64,000 bases of DNA, taken from NCBI GenBank assembly GCA_905178155.1, contig CAJINV010000005.1:6780153-6844152 (forward strand). Reading direction: 5' to 3'. A model generated the notes under the pieces. The model was given only the letters and a program-made list of their open reading frames with translations, ran no database searches and was not told where the DNA came from. Source of the DNA: Amoebophrya sp. A120 (lineage: Eukaryota > Sar > Dinophyceae > Syndiniales > Amoebophryaceae). This document shows positions 13,601 to 22,636 of this stretch, one piece after another. How positions within the stretch are numbered: position 1 is the first letter of the stretch; every line of letters starts with the position of its first letter. Position numbers and translations under genes: made by a program.

Positions 13601-16600
13601 TTGGAGCGTGGCGCGCGCGAAGGATGGGCAATAGAATGGGACGGTGTCGACCTCATCGCAGAGTACAAAGAAGCAGCGCGAAAGAAACAGGCGGGCGCCG
13701 CCCCGATGGAGTGCGTCACGCATTTAATAGTGTGGGACGACGGCGGTTACAGCCTTTGCTGGCTGAAGAAGACGGGGTGGGCTTGCCTAGACAACCAGCA
13801 GACCGTGCGAATTAGCCGCCTTGGGAGAGTAAGGTGGGTAAAGGAGTCCAGAAATGTCCATGTGTGCCCGCGGTGCGGGGACGTCCTTCCGGACGCCCGT
13901 GCACTGCGGGGACACATGACCACCGGCTTCTGCAGAAAGGAACTCACACTGGCGGAGCAGAAGACGCTCCGTGTAGGGCGGTACGTGGAGGACAAGATGA
14001 AAACACAGCGGGCGGCAGTAGTCGTCGCAGCAAAGTTGAAAACCCACGACGACAGAGAAATCGCAACGGCGGGAAGCTTCAAGTACTTAGGCACAACAGT
14101 AGCAAACAACGCAAGCACAACCAAAGAAGTAGAAAGGCGGGCCGGCATAGCGCGGGCAACGGCGGAACAGCTGCGGAAGGTTTGGAGAGACAAAGCAACC
14201 CCGAAGGAACTCAAGGCGGAGCTTTTTTCCGCGTTGTGCAGCTCCGTGGCGCTGTACAACGCGGAAACGTGGACCCTGTGCGAACAGGACATGAAGCTCT
14301 TGAAGAAATACCAGCACCAAACGCTGAGAACACTGACGGGGGAGCGGCGCGCCTGGCAGAAGCAGGCAGACCAGGACAGGGCAGAGGTAGAAGAGCAGGA
14401 GCTTGACGAGGGGGCGGAGTACGCGAGCAGAATGGAACTCTGCCAACAGGCCGGGGTTCTAGACATAGAAACGATGTTGCAGGAAAAACGGGTGGCCTGG
14501 ATCGCGCATGCCGCGCGAGACAGGTCAGAGGGTTCGTTTCTATGGATCGCCAGCGAGATAAGGAAGAAAAGTATTTGGGGAAGGCAGGCAGCGGCCGACC
14601 TCGAGTACTATGGGATCGAGCTGGAGAGGCTCGCACAGCAGCCGCCGGACGCAGAAACGGTTCGCAACATACTGCGGGAACGAAGAGCACACCAAACCGG
14701 AAGAAAGGAAAAGCCAAGACAGAGAAAACAGAAAACGGAGCGCACAGAGCAAATGCGGGAGGAGCAGCGGCAGCGCATAGCACAGCAAAAGGCAGAGCAA
14801 GAAGAAGAGCGGCGGCAATTTGTCCAGAAAATCAACGGCAAACGCTGGGTGAGATTACCCGGCAGAAGGGATGCCTGGCACCCTGAAGACGACGCCCAGG
14901 AGCTGTTTACGGCGACGGACGATTTTTGCGAAAATACAGGGAGAGAAATCCTGTATGTTGCTGGCTTGACCTTCTTCCGAAACCCGGCAGACCATACGTG
15001 GAGCGTAGACTGACGGGGGAGTTGCTTGAAGACAGTGTTTGCGTGCACGTCCAGTCAACCACAAAGACTGAAAATAGATACCAACAGCTATTTAGGACAC
15101 GCACCAGAATGATGATGATAGTTAGAACTACACAGATTAAGAAGATTTGCGATCATGCACAATAAACTGACGAACAAGTAACTGACGAAGTGTGGATCAT
15201 GTGGACGCGTCTACTTCCCTTGTGATGCATTGCCTTCCTTCCGCAAGATTTTTACCAAAGCCAGTAAATCCCATCGTGCCCTGATTTTTACAGATCACTT
15301 CCCTCCAATCGAAGCAGCGCGGTCTTGTCGACGAGATCCTGCAGCAGAGGAAGAAGCTGAACTCCAACCGGGCCTATGCCAAAGCGTTCGTTGCGGACCT
15401 GAAAGAGTGCATGCCGCTGCAGAACTCAGGAGTCGGCGGGTTCCCGCCCGCACCACAACACACCGCGAAAGCTGCTGGAACAGCAGCGGACAGTGGAGCG
15501 AATAAGGAGCAGACGCAGCAGTATCCTAAGTAAAAACGTCCCCACCCCATAGTCAAGATGTGAAATCTGCTAGACAAATCGACAGGCTTCGGTTGATGCG
15601 CATGACAAATTTGGGCGCGCAGTGTGGTCGTGTTGTTCTAGTGCAGCAGCATTACAGATTTTTCCTATCATGCTGATTCTAGCATTAAAACCCTTAAAAC
15701 ACCACTAGAAAGCGCCTCTCATGGGTCTCCGCATGAGAAACACTTTGAGGATGCAGATTTGCATTACAACTTTATTAGGGTGGGGACGTCTTTGCATAGG
15801 ATAAGCAGTCGAACGCCAATTCGTTGAAGGAGCAGTACACGAAGCTGGTCAACAAGTTTACGACGAACGAGTGGGAGCTGTCGGTACTATATCAACCGCA
15901 AATATGTGTGGGTCTGGAAACTTGTGATGCTGGGATGTGAATAGTGAATGTTCTGTAATGCACAGCCAAGCATGAGAAATATTTTCGCGGCTTAGTGTTA
16001 CGCTTTCCGCATGAGAAACTGCGTATTTTGCATGACAAGCCAAAGGCTCTCTTCTTGGACGCGCATCACAAACTCTTTAGTCATGCCAGACAAGCATGAC
16101 AAACCTGCCATCCTTCCAGACCCAGACATATTTGCAATGCATATACTAGCGACGACCGGGGGCGGTGACAGCAACGGGAACGGTTCTGGCGGGGTGGTGG
16201 ACCCGAACGTGAGGCAGAAGGAATACCTCGAGAAAACCATCGAAGGGTTGAAACGGGCGCTGCGCAAAGACAGTGAGAAGCACCGGACGACGAACATGAG
16301 GATACTAAACGAGGGCGTGGAGCTATGCAACGAAAAAAGTGTTACAGTTACACATTGTGTTGCAGAACGTGCAAGACAGACAACCTCTCTCATGCTGGAA
16401 AGGCATGCGAGCCTCGTTTCACAAGTGTTTTCCCTTAGGATCTCTGCGTTGCAAGTTTTCTCTGCAATGCAGAGCAAGTCTGTGTTGCTAAAGTTGCGAC
16501 AAATGTGTAAATGTAACATTTTTTCCCTGTGATAGGAACTCGTGGCGGAAATTAACACGCTACGGAAGGAGCTCGCCAGCTACACGCGCGCCGCGCAGGC

Positions 16601-17240
16601 TATGGGATTCTCAAACGTTCCACTCTAAACTGTTACATGATTTGTCATGCAAAATGACCATGAGCCACCAGACGATCAAGCTGCTTCGCATGACAAATTA
16701 TCGGAGGGCTAAATAGCACTAGAATCCGCACCAAATCTGTAATGCAAGACGCGCAAGGTTCCTCCTCTGACCTGTGCTATTCTTGCATTACAGATTCATG
16801 TGACATTTGAGAATGTAACATTTGAGAACGCCATACAGGCCAACAAGGGCGACCAAAACATGATGTCCAGCCAAAGTCCCGGTATCAAATGCAAATATGT
16901 CTGGGTCTGGAAGATTGCGAGACTTGTCATGCAGATTATCCATTGCCCATGTCGCCTGGAATGCACGACGAAGCATGACAGATTCTGTGGGTTCCCTGTC
17001 ATGCCCATCCTGCATGAGGAACTTCCTCTCGTCATCAGCCTGGTCAAAAGTGGACATCTTTTGGCATTCATGCAACACAGATTTTTTTTTGCACGATCCA
17101 GAATTTTTAGCATGACAAGTTGCAATGTTCCAGACCCAGATCAGTATTTGCACCGGATACCCGGCGGATCCAAACAATTTTCCACCGAAGGGGCGGATGT
17201 GGGCGCAGAGGAGGCCCCGGGAGGAGCTGCTCCGCAGTAG
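4692..17240 (+). CDS. CFAP57: CFAP57/WDR65-like ciliary WD-repeat coiled-coil protein, copy A
   Basis: 24 exons: 4692-5020, 5134-5179, 5460-5669, 5857-5907, 6192-6273, 6542-6672, 6870-6976, 7198-7681, 7831-8343, 8498-8559, 8814-8897, 9040-9503, 9632-9736, 10047-10277, 10603-10641, 10871-10945, 11186-11292, 11461-11622, 15294-15521, 15809-15889, 16149-16323, 16540-16600, 16841-16882, 17165-17240; total 1314 aa (human CFAP57 is about 1250). The N-terminal ~730 residues are WD-type beta-propeller blades (TVRVWN, CHTWLPDDRLVVGTEGGEL, ITWSQDDNFLATGSVDGSI). From ~760 to near the end it is coiled coil (VEDLLNQIEFQLSHRD, KELKAQIDPKNDDIQAMKR). In cilia CFAP57 helps anchor inner-arm dyneins on doublet microtubules. 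Sixteen introns are introners and seven are GT-AG; intron 11623-15293 holds a LINE. The Ala/Gly/Gln tail and the Asn/Gly insert after SYSSILL are lineage-specific. Copy B follows downstream. Confidence 0.9.
5021..5133 (+). other. GT-AG intron with internal duplication
   Basis: GTACAT...CCCAG. Removal joins S-P-N-K-K-Y-L-A-V. It contains two near-copies of TTTGTCATGCG followed by GCTGCTGCAT, so it arose at least partly by local duplication. Confidence 0.8.
5180..5459 (-). mobile_element. Introner, family A (subtype A2)
   Basis: TATCAAATGT...GCAATGCATA. Target duplication ACAAG/GCAAG (one mismatch). Removal joins G-D-K-P-I-V-T. The interior is the reverse complement of 20860-21115. Confidence 0.87.
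5670..5856 (+). other. GT-AG intron containing a decayed family D introner
   Basis: GTATTT...TACTAG. Removal joins A-A-T-K-V-G-A-T. Inside lies TATGCATTGaagag, GTATCGTACTAGTATAAAT, CGCATGACAAATTTTCTCA and TTTGTAATGC, in the same order as the D elements at 19976 and 36106, without an intact outer stem. Confidence 0.78.
5908..6191 (+). mobile_element. Introner, family B
   Basis: TATCATAAGGAAAAACGTCC ... GGGGACGTTTTTGCTCAGGA, perfect target duplication ATTCC. Removal joins P-I-D-S-T-T-C-F. Confidence 0.9.
6274..6541 (-). mobile_element. Introner, family A (subtype A1)
   Basis: TATCAAATGC...GCATTCGATA, perfect target duplication ACCCT. Removal joins R-A-I-P-Y-Q-L-N. Opposite orientation to the copies in the first gene. 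Confidence 0.9.
6673..6869 (+). other. Conventional GT-AG intron
   Basis: GTACTT...ACACAG. Removal joins G-E-F-L-E-V-V-S in phase 0. Confidence 0.8.
6977..7197 (+). mobile_element. Introner, family C
   Basis: TATCATGAGAAAAAAGTGTG ... ACACTTTTTTCCTGTGATA. Target duplication ACGAA/CCGAA. Removal joins L-G-T-K-I-N-G. Confidence 0.85.
7682..7830 (+). other. Conventional GT-AG intron
   Basis: GTAAAT...TCAAAG. Removal joins T-F-K-E-L-P-V-K, matching copy B (S-K-D-I-P-I-K), which has no intron here. Confidence 0.82.
8344..8497 (+). mobile_element. Introner, family D
   Basis: TATGCATTGCAAAAGTATCG ... GCGATACTTTTGCACAGGA, perfect target duplication CGTCG. Removal joins Q-L-A-S-A-E-N. It is a near reverse complement of 25760-25913. 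Confidence 0.9.
8560..8813. mobile_element. Introner, family A with D-like outermost bases
   Basis: Starts TATGCATTGC, then AAATATGTCTGGGTCTGG; ends CCAGACCCAGACATATTTGC plus AGTGCATA. Perfect target duplication CGGAT. Removal joins P-M-R-I-Y-R-I. Confidence 0.9.
8898..9039 (+). mobile_element. Introner, family D
   Basis: TATCCTGTGCAAAAGTATTG ... CACTTTTGCACGGGATA. Target duplication CAGAA/TAGAA. Removal joins I-M-Q-N-Y-S-A-H, three codons from the position of a D element in copy B. Confidence 0.86.
9504..9631 (+). other. Conventional GT-AG intron
   Basis: GTACTA...AACAG. Removal joins Q-E-L-E-S-S-F-Q-Q-K; copy B reads D-I-E-A-S-F-Q-Q-K here without an intron. Confidence 0.82.
9737..10046. 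mobile_element. Introner, family E
   Basis: TAATACAATGAAAAATGCCC ... GGGCATTTTTCATTGTAATA, perfect target duplication GCTGA. Removal joins V-K-E-L-T-E-A-H. Only member of its family in the window. Confidence 0.88.
10278..10602. mobile_element. Introner, family F
   Basis: TATCGAAAGGAAAAATCCCC ... GGGGATTTTTCCTTTTGATA, perfect target duplication CCGGG. Removal joins R-L-R-G-Q-A-G, identical to copy B. Longest introner here (about 320 bp). Confidence 0.92.
10642..10870. mobile_element. Introner, family G
   Basis: TATGAGAATGCACAACTCCC ... GGGAGTTGTGCACTCTCATA. Target duplication TTTGA/TATGA. Removal joins H-E-D-L-K-R-Q-M, identical to uninterrupted copy B. Confidence 0.9.
10946..11185. mobile_element. 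Introner, family H, divergent
   Basis: TATGACCTGCTCAAACGTTA ... ACACCTGAGCAGGTTATA, perfect target duplication GATAT. Removal joins Q-D-R-I-S-Q-L-N. Confidence 0.88.
11293..11460 (+). other. Conventional GT-AG intron
   Basis: GTATAA...TATCAG. Removal joins K-K-Q-N-Q-E-L-E-K-F; copy B reads [10 protein letters not shown] uninterrupted. Confidence 0.85.
11669..15013 (+). CDS. LINE ORF2: partial endonuclease, reverse transcriptase, Cys-His finger
   Basis: About 1114 codons are open with no stop; the first ATG is at 11774. The N-terminus is the last third of an APE-type endonuclease (YDHILV, then TRSDHRLVTARI). The reverse transcriptase has motif A FIDFQKAYDSLDW (about 13090-13130), motif B GIRQGSSLSPLIF, motif C FVDDL (13409-13423; V where A is common) and GLELNAKKTETM. 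A Cys-Cys-His-Cys segment follows (CPRCGDVL...RGHMTTGFC, about 13865-13934), then a conserved ETWTL region and a basic Glu/Arg-rich tail. The intact reading frame suggests a fairly recent copy, but truncation makes it unlikely to mobilise itself. I see no RNase H domain. Confidence 0.93.
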   Translation, partial: ASPQSELIDNGLPFVVGKGGLSDDFRLSSDNGRRAMGFATKNELTSISSMFRKKFRHRYTFTGSFSGGRKRREYDHILVRYRDRGLCTAFSVTDQTHTRSDHRLVTARIDGAAVRVPRAKERAAKQLLRQKDKAEDIDRKLREVFTDAKLLEMETGDATAAQVWDGFEDAVKPLMEQMEEDWKKNKPEQRRKPWITDRTWKTIMARRKVAAKGSSPNKKAEARLRRRIEMEVKEDKEAWTRERLEAMRKADSSGNARGVYEAVRQLSGRARAKGQQNLPGGERLHLDFWKTILGQDRPAAPNALQNTKAWERCEKMLTREPPRPTWTTEKTGAPTDAEIDQAVKEMKKGKSHAGDFPAEFFTHSEAARRVVRVVVRKIFEGQPPPQQWLDAEIALLHKAGARADPANYRPVALLHFGEKLTSLIVLKRVRQAAYRSVNKKQKGSVQGLSCRHAVFTLLRDMENAIRNGETRVYDFIDFQKAYDSLDWSRLNTILRWQGFPEDLAELVERLYNSATFCLKLGPGNKSSKAGQRSGIRQGSSLSPLIFVLVLDFALRAFEDTMQSLGRWARCKDDSFLSWLGFVDDLVVRSDTPEEAQEALLQLQAACRYVGLELNAKKTETMTIGLAPETKNNEDARKERVRLECLERGAREGWAIEWDGVDLIAEYKEAARKKQAGAAPMECVTHLIVWDDGGYSLCWLKKTGWACLDNQQTVRISRLGRVRWVKESRNVHVCPRCGDVLPDARALRGHMTTGFCRKELTLAEQKTLRVGRYVEDKMKTQRAAVVVAAKLKTHDDREIATAGSFKYLGTTVANNASTTKEVERRAGIARATAEQLRKVWRDKATPKELKAELFSALCSSVALYNAETWTLCEQDMKLLKKYQHQTLRTLTGERRAWQKQADQDRAEVEEQELDEGAEYASRMELCQQAGVLDIETMLQEKRVAWIAHAARDRSEGSFLWIASEIRKKSIWGRQAAADLEYYGIELERLAQQPPDAETVRNILRERRAHQTGRKEKPRQRKQKTERTEQMREEQRQRIAQQKAEQEEERRQFVQKINGKRWVRLPGRRDAWHPEDDAQELFTATDDFCENTGREILYVAGLTFFRNPADHTWSVD
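11669..15118 (+). mobile_element. 5'-truncated LINE-type non-LTR retrotransposon
   Basis: The insertion is bounded by a perfect 15-bp direct repeat, TAGTTAGAACTACAC, at 11654-11668 and 15119-15133, a typical target-primed duplication. The 3' end is a short GATGATGAT run rather than poly(A). The ORF is open from the first inserted base and begins inside the endonuclease domain, so the 5' part was lost at insertion, as usual for incomplete reverse transcription. It lies in sense orientation within a CFAP57 intron. Confidence 0.93.
15522..15808 (+). mobile_element. Introner, family B
   Basis: TATCCTAAGTAAAAACGTCC ... GGGACGTCTTTGCATAGGA, perfect target duplication AGCAG. Removal joins Q-T-Q-Q-S-N-A-N. 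Unspliced, it gives an immediate stop (Y-P-K-stop). Confidence 0.9.
15890..16148 (-). mobile_element. Introner, family A (subtype A2)
   Basis: TATCAACCGC...GCAATGCATA, perfect target duplication TACTA. Removal joins E-L-S-V-L-A-T-T. Interior is the reverse complement of 43541-43833. Confidence 0.9.
16324..16539 (+). mobile_element. Introner, family C
   Basis: TATGCAACGAAAAAAGTGTT ... AACATTTTTTCCCTGTGATA. Target duplication GGAGC/GGAAC. Removal joins E-G-V-E-L-V-A-E. Copy B carries a C element about 11 codons away. Confidence 0.86.
16601..16840 (+). mobile_element. Introner, family H
   Basis: TATGGGATTCTCAAACGTTC ... ACATTTGAGAACGCCATA, perfect target duplication CAGGC. Removal joins R-A-A-Q-A-N-K-G. 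Confidence 0.9.
16883..17164 (+). mobile_element. Introner, family A (subtype A1)
   Basis: TATCAAATGC...CACCGGATA, perfect target duplication CCCGG. Removal joins Q-S-P-G-G-S-K-Q in the last coding stretch of CFAP57 copy A. Confidence 0.88.
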
Positions 17241-18957
17241 GATATATAAAGGTCTTGTTTTCGGTCAAAAATCGTGTTTCAAACCACAATTGACTTTTTA
17301 CCGAGAACCCAAGTCGTCCCGCTATGATGAATGACAAGAATTAATATTTCTTCGACGACATAATTAAAGTAAGTTACGGTTACGAATCGACATGACTCAA
17401 GAACCCAAAACGGAAAAACTTATAGACAATCACTTTTGAGATCAAGTTTGTAAAGCCCGAGAACTCTTAAACATAAAGACGAAACTGTATCAAGGCAAGG
17501 TGATTCTTTCTTTTATCTAATCGGACAAAAATGGCAAAAAAAATGGCAAGATGTTGACAGGACATGTATAGCAGAGCGAGTTTTATTTGTCTCAACTAGC
17601 ACAGGCAGAAGTACGATGGTGAAGAGCAAAACTATGCTGGTCTTCTGGTCGTGCGACGTCGTGTGGGTGGAGAACTGCAACAGGAGGTCTTCGCACCAAC
17701 AAGGTAATCATCTCAACTGATTCCCTCCCTCTGTCTCCCTCGAAGATGGGGCATCAAACCTACGAAGAACTATGTACTTGGCACAGCATCCTCCGATACT
17801 AGGAGTCCTTGCTCAGCTCTGCTATCTCACAACTTAGCCAGGCCCAAGCTCGGTGAATCGACACTTTTGTTCATGTTCGTTAGCTTCAAGGCCACCAGAC
17901 GCGACATAGAAGTTCTGCGATTTACATAATTGTCGGACCTGACGTCGGACTGTCAGCGTCGAGAAAAAGATCCAACGTAGTACAACATTCACCATGACGC
18001 ATTTTTAGCGTTGAAAGTGAAAGAACTACCTGCGTCAATGGCACGTGGTTTCAACGCTAAATCCAAATCGTCCAAAAAGGTCGGATGATTTATCGTTGCG
18101 CTATTTTTGTACTAAGGGGTCGTCCTTCGATTTCGTTTCATTCCTTTTCGTCGCTGGATCTTTTGCCCTCGTATTGTCCGTCGTTGGGGATAAGGACGGT
18201 CGTTTATAACGTATGGAATTAGGTGAAAGCAGTACAAGTTCCGGACTTGCCAACAACTTTGTACTATTTCAGAAAGGTGTGCAGGGCGGGAAACAAGATT
18301 TGATAGATACGTTTTGTGGTCGTGGGGCGAAATCATTATCGCGGTGATCAGGTTCTCGTAGCTCGTGTCGTCACAAATCAGCAAAGCACGCTCCCATCTT
18401 CGACCTTTTTTAGCGAATGAGAGTGAAGTACAACCTATCTTCGAGCTGCCGTCTGTCTGCGCTACAAGTAAGAGAAAATCAAAATTTTAATTTTCATATT
18501 GAGCGAATCATCGTGAGAGTCAGGGTCGTGCGAGCGAGTCGTTTTTTCCTTGGATGGGAAATAGAATAAATCGAAATTGTCCGACAAGAAGCTACTTACT
18601 TTCGTGCAACTTTTTTCTTGATCGTGCAATACCTCTCCAGTTCGTCACTCGTAACAGCGCCGCACCGTGTCGTCACTACCAGCATGATCTCGAAGATATA
18701 TGAATTTTTTTATCCCGGTCAGCATGACACAAAATTCAAATAACCTGAGAACAGGGCCCAGTGAAAAAGATGTGAATAGCACGAGGATTAAGTGAATGTT
18801 TGTTTTCAGCATCCCCCCCGCGTAGCTGTACTAGTATCAGCGAAATGTTCTCCTGGGCGAGAACCACAACTAGTACTACTGGCTTCGGTAGTTCTCATCA
18901 TCACTAGTTGTAAACTACAGAGCCTAATAAGATAAATAAAATCGTCCACTAGGAAAA
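17241..18957. other. Intergenic, no gene seen
   Basis: About 1.7 kb of AT-richer DNA between CFAP57 copy A and the B-box gene. No convincing ORF, RNA gene or introner pair; promoter elements cannot be recognised. Confidence 0.6.
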
Positions 18958-21154
18958 ATGGACGGAGATCAACATCTTGAGGTCCCGGCGACCCAGAAGC
19001 ATGTCTCCCCGGAGATCATCGTCGGGGTGGCGAAGATGCTCGGCATCGACGCCGTCAACGAACCTGAATACCTCTGGATCGCAGAGCAGTGTGCGAAGGC
19101 GGATTTGCCTTCGAAAGATTGGCGGGAGCTGACCAACGAAAATGGGGAAACCATGTACTACCATGTGCGCACGAAAAGGCTGCAGAAACTACACCCTTTG
19201 CTGGAACAGTACGCCGGGCTGTACCACAAGCAGGCGAGCTTTGTGAAGATGAGCGGCACGACACAGCAGACGGATCTGGACTCCAACAGCACCCGGCTGA
19301 GCGGCATCATCACGGAGATTTTGAACCGCGTCACGAGCCACCTGCCGCCCATGACCCCGGAAATGGTCGACAAGGTGGCACTGCTGCTCGAGTGTGACAC
19401 CAAGGCGGAGTACTTTCTCGCACGGGTGATCAAGCAGACCATCGAGGCGTACGTGGAAAAGCAGTTCAACTTGGGGACCATTCTGCAGGATTTGGAGAAA
19501 CCGCTGGAGTTTTTGCGGAAAATGCGGAAACAGCAGGTGAAAGTGGACGTCATCCGAAAACCGGACACGGTCGTCATGTGCCAAGAGTGCGAGGAAAAAT
19601 CCGCCGTCGTCAAGTGCCAACAGTGCAAGGACTTTTTCTGTCAAGACTGCTTCAACGCGACCCACGCGACGGGGAAACGGCGCGGGCACATCATTCAGGA
19701 CGTGGAGCAGCTGGTCTGTGCGGCCTGCGACCACCTGATTGCCTCCTGTCAGTGTATCCAGTGTGGTTTGTTTTACTGCGACCAGTGCTTCGTGTCCACG
19801 CACGCATCGCGCCCGGAGCTGCACAACCACTTGAAACGGATCATCAACGGGTTGGTCTGCCTCGAGTGCGAGCACTACAACGCGAGTGTGCTCTGCGAAG
19901 ACTGCGTGGACCTGTTCTGCACCGAGTGCTTCATCAAACTGCACCGGAAAGGGAAAAGGCGGCAGCACGTGCACTTATGAATTGCAAAAGTTAATCGTAC
20001 TAGTAGAAATCGCATGACAGATAATTCCCTCAGCATGAGAAACGAAATTTGTCATGCGGATTTGCCCTAAGAAAAAGATTTGTAATGTATGGCCGCAATT
20101 AGAATTAGTAATACTACGAGTGCGATGCTTTTGTATTTGATAGCACTTGACGATCGACAACACGGGACAGGTGTTCCGGGGGGGTTTTCTTGTCCCCCCA
20201 GAGGAGGCGCAAGTGCTCACGGACCGGGCACGCAGCACCGCCGAGTCCGGGCCCTGGGTGGTATGAGAGTGCAGCACAACTCCCCCTCGTTCTCATTTTT
20301 CATGCAAAACACCAACTCCAGATTGAGATTGTCCCTCCTGTCACTATTATGCATGACAAGATCATCTGGTAGGCCAAATAGCACTACATTCCAGTCGTGT
20401 AAATCTGTCATGCAGAACCGGCATTCTTGCTGATGCTTGTATTGCTGTTCATGCTATACAAATGAGGGGGAGGCGGGGGAGTTGTGCACTGTCATAGGTG
20501 GCGTTTAAGGACGACAATTTGAACATATCAAATGTAGAAATGTCTGGGTCTGCTGGAAGGATACAACTTGTGATGCTATTTTTGGAATCTACATAAAATC
20601 TGTGTTGCATGAACAGCAATAAAAGAGATGTAATTTGTGCTACGCGGAGAGGGCATTTCTCATGCGGTATGAGCATCAGAAAGCCCTCGCAAAATCTCTG
20701 ATGCTAGGGCATGCATCACAGACCTGATGGGCCATGCAAAATCTGCATGACAAACTCCTGCATTCTTCCAGACCCAGACATTTTTGCAATCCATAGAACA
20801 CCTACTGGTACAATTTTACGTCGAAAACGCGCGTGATGAACAACCCCTACGACAAAGATTATCAATTGCAAATATGTCTGGGTCTGGAAGAGTGCAAGTT
20901 TGTCATGCTTGTCTGGCATGACTCGAGAATCTGTGTTGCATAGGCACGAAAAGGCCCTCTTACCTGTCATGCAGAAACGCAGTTTGCAATGCGGAATACG
21001 TAAGACATGGCAGCCAGAAAATTTGTCATGCATAGCTGCGCATTGCAGTGCGTCTACGATAGACTTTTAGCATTACAAGTTTCCAGGCCCAGACATATTT
21101 GCAATCGATAAAGATCCCGACGTCGCCATTGCGGGCATCGAGGACGTCGCTTGA
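18958..21154 (+). CDS. CEP164-like WW plus triple B-box zinc-finger protein
   Basis: Five exons: 18958-19975, 20148-20261, 20502-20525, 20801-20859, 21116-21154, giving 417 aa; all four introns are introners. Residues ~27-80 (LGIDAVNEPEYLW, then DWRELTNENGETMYYHV) resemble the helix-plus-WW module at the N-terminus of CEP164 and related ciliary proteins. Three B-box-type zinc modules follow at ~206-248, 252-294 and 299-340 (CQECEEKSAVVKCQQCKDFF; CAACDHL...FYCDQC; CLECEHY...FCTECF). The spliced C-terminus holds a second WW-like strand pair (TYWYNFTSKTRVMNNPYDK). Its place between two CFAP57 genes and the WW module suggest a basal-body or axonemal role; that is inference. The last exons are tiny (24 to 59 nt). 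Confidence 0.85.
19976..20147 (+). mobile_element. Introner, family D
   Basis: TATGAATTGCAAAAGTTAAT ... GATGCTTTTGTATTTGATA, perfect target duplication GCACT. Removal joins H-V-H-L-T-I-D; unspliced, a TGA follows at once. Confidence 0.88.
20262..20501 (+). mobile_element. Introner, family G
   Basis: TATGAGAGTGCAGCACAACT ... GAGTTGTGCACTGTCATA, perfect target duplication GGTGG. Removal joins P-W-V-A-F-K-D. Confidence 0.9.
20526..20800 (-). mobile_element. Introner, family A (subtype A1)
   Basis: TATCAAATGT...GCAATCCATA, perfect target duplication GAACA. Removal joins N-L-N-T-Y-W-Y. Reverse orientation relative to 2687-2953. Confidence 0.9.
20860..21115 (+). mobile_element. Introner, family A (subtype A2)
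   Basis: TATCAATTGC...GCAATCGATA, perfect target duplication AAGAT. Removal joins Y-D-K-D-P-D-V. Confidence 0.9.
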
Positions 21155-22636
21155 GGGAACAGTGGTTCAGTGAGATCGTAGTTCATCTCAAGAACAGTAA
21201 CCAGACTTGTAGCAGCGGTGTCGCTGTACCAATTTGTAGTTCCTGGAGTACTACACCTACTAGTAGCTCCTGTATCACCAAGTCCAAGGGCACTTGTAAA
21301 AAGACCGTAATCTACAAAAACTACAAAGGTGGAAACTCACGATAATGACGAAATGACCACGCAGCCTCTGATGTACCATAGCAAAAATCAGCTAGTACTG
21401 ATGCGGGTTTTCTGAAGTTGTTCTATTGATAGGACGATCAGATACTTCTACAGCTTGTTGCTCCTGCGTCGTGATAAGACGATGAAGCCTTTTTTACCTG
21501 AACCTATTTCCTATACACATTATCCACCTCCACGTCCACCTAAGATACGGCGAGGGTGGATCGAGTAGAAATAAACCCATTGGGGTTGATTTGAATTTAG
21601 CAGAAACTATAAGTACAATACCCAGATTGTGATTGATTTGAATTTAGCAGAAAAGTTGTACCAAAGAAGTCCACATTAGTTGTACTCTTCGCAAACTGAT
21701 GTGATAGGTACGACCACCTCCTCCAGAATTTAGTATGATTTGAATGGTTGACTGAATTCGAATGCAGAGCCTTGATTGTATTTTGTATTTACGCATCCAT
21801 TAGCATTATGCAAGAAAAATCTGCAGAATGTACCTATAGAAAGAGTCGTGTGTTTGAGTTTCTTTGTTCGGAAGATGAATCGAGCTCCACCAGCGGAAAA
21901 AAACTACTACACGACTAGCGGATGAAGATATTGCAGAATTTCCGTACAACATAAAAACTTTCTACCAAGAAGGTCTGACTGAGTTCGAGACGCCTTGCTA
22001 GTTTTCTTCGAGCAGAGCGAAGGAGGAAAAAGAGGTGTAAGTAGTGTTCTTTGATCCATCCGCCTCGGATGGTGACCTCGACCTCGTTGTAGAGCGATTG
22101 CTGAAGTCGAGGGGTGACTTTTCTTTGTTTGGAGTGAAGGACGAGTTCGAGAAACAACTGAGCGGGTAGACCCGAACGCGAATCGTAGTCGATTGTAGTT
22201 GTCGTTCTTGCGGTTACTAGGTTTTTATTGACCCACCGCCCTGAATTTGTCTTCTTCTTCGTAAAGCAGCCGATCGTCGATAGAGCGCGGTTGTGTCGTT
22301 TTTCTTTGATACGTCGTAGCGTCGTTTCATCATGTTATGCCCTCGCGCAGCGGCAACGAACTGTCTGCAGTTTCTTGCAGTGGTTCTTGTATACGCGCAC
22401 CAGGACTCGTAGCACGACATTTAAGTACATCATCGCTAGGACGATTTTTTTCAGTGTGACCACCTCGAAGACGGGAAGTAGATAAGTTCTGGGTCGCACC
22501 GGGCCACACCAGTCATTTGTCTTCCCATGGTCTATGCCATGATGTTGAAGCTACGGCCTATACGGCCGTAATGAAACTTTCTGGGAGGCGAATTCTGAAG
22601 TATAACCACGAATAGTAAAGCAACAAAATCTTCAAG
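21155..22636. other. Intergenic with a small local repeat
   Basis: No gene seen. TTGATTTGAATTTAGCAGAA occurs twice, about 21587-21606 and 21633-21652, a local 46-bp-offset duplication. Confidence 0.6.

Larger units (their letters stand above)
11623..15293 (+). other. GT-AG intron carrying a LINE insertion
   Basis: Donor GTATTG and acceptor TTACAG join L-L-Q-Q-N-I-T-S-L-Q-S-K-Q, matching copy [13 protein letters not shown]. Without the LINE the intron would be about 206 bp. Confidence 0.85.

Noticed and set aside
11893-15104. Many long minus-strand ORFs opposite the reverse transcriptase
   Set aside because: They are shadows of the GC-rich LINE ORF, with Arg/Ser/Cys/Phe-biased composition and no domains.
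17241-18957. tRNA or rRNA genes in the spacers
   Set aside because: No cloverleaf-like sequence or conserved A/B boxes could be recognised by eye in any spacer.
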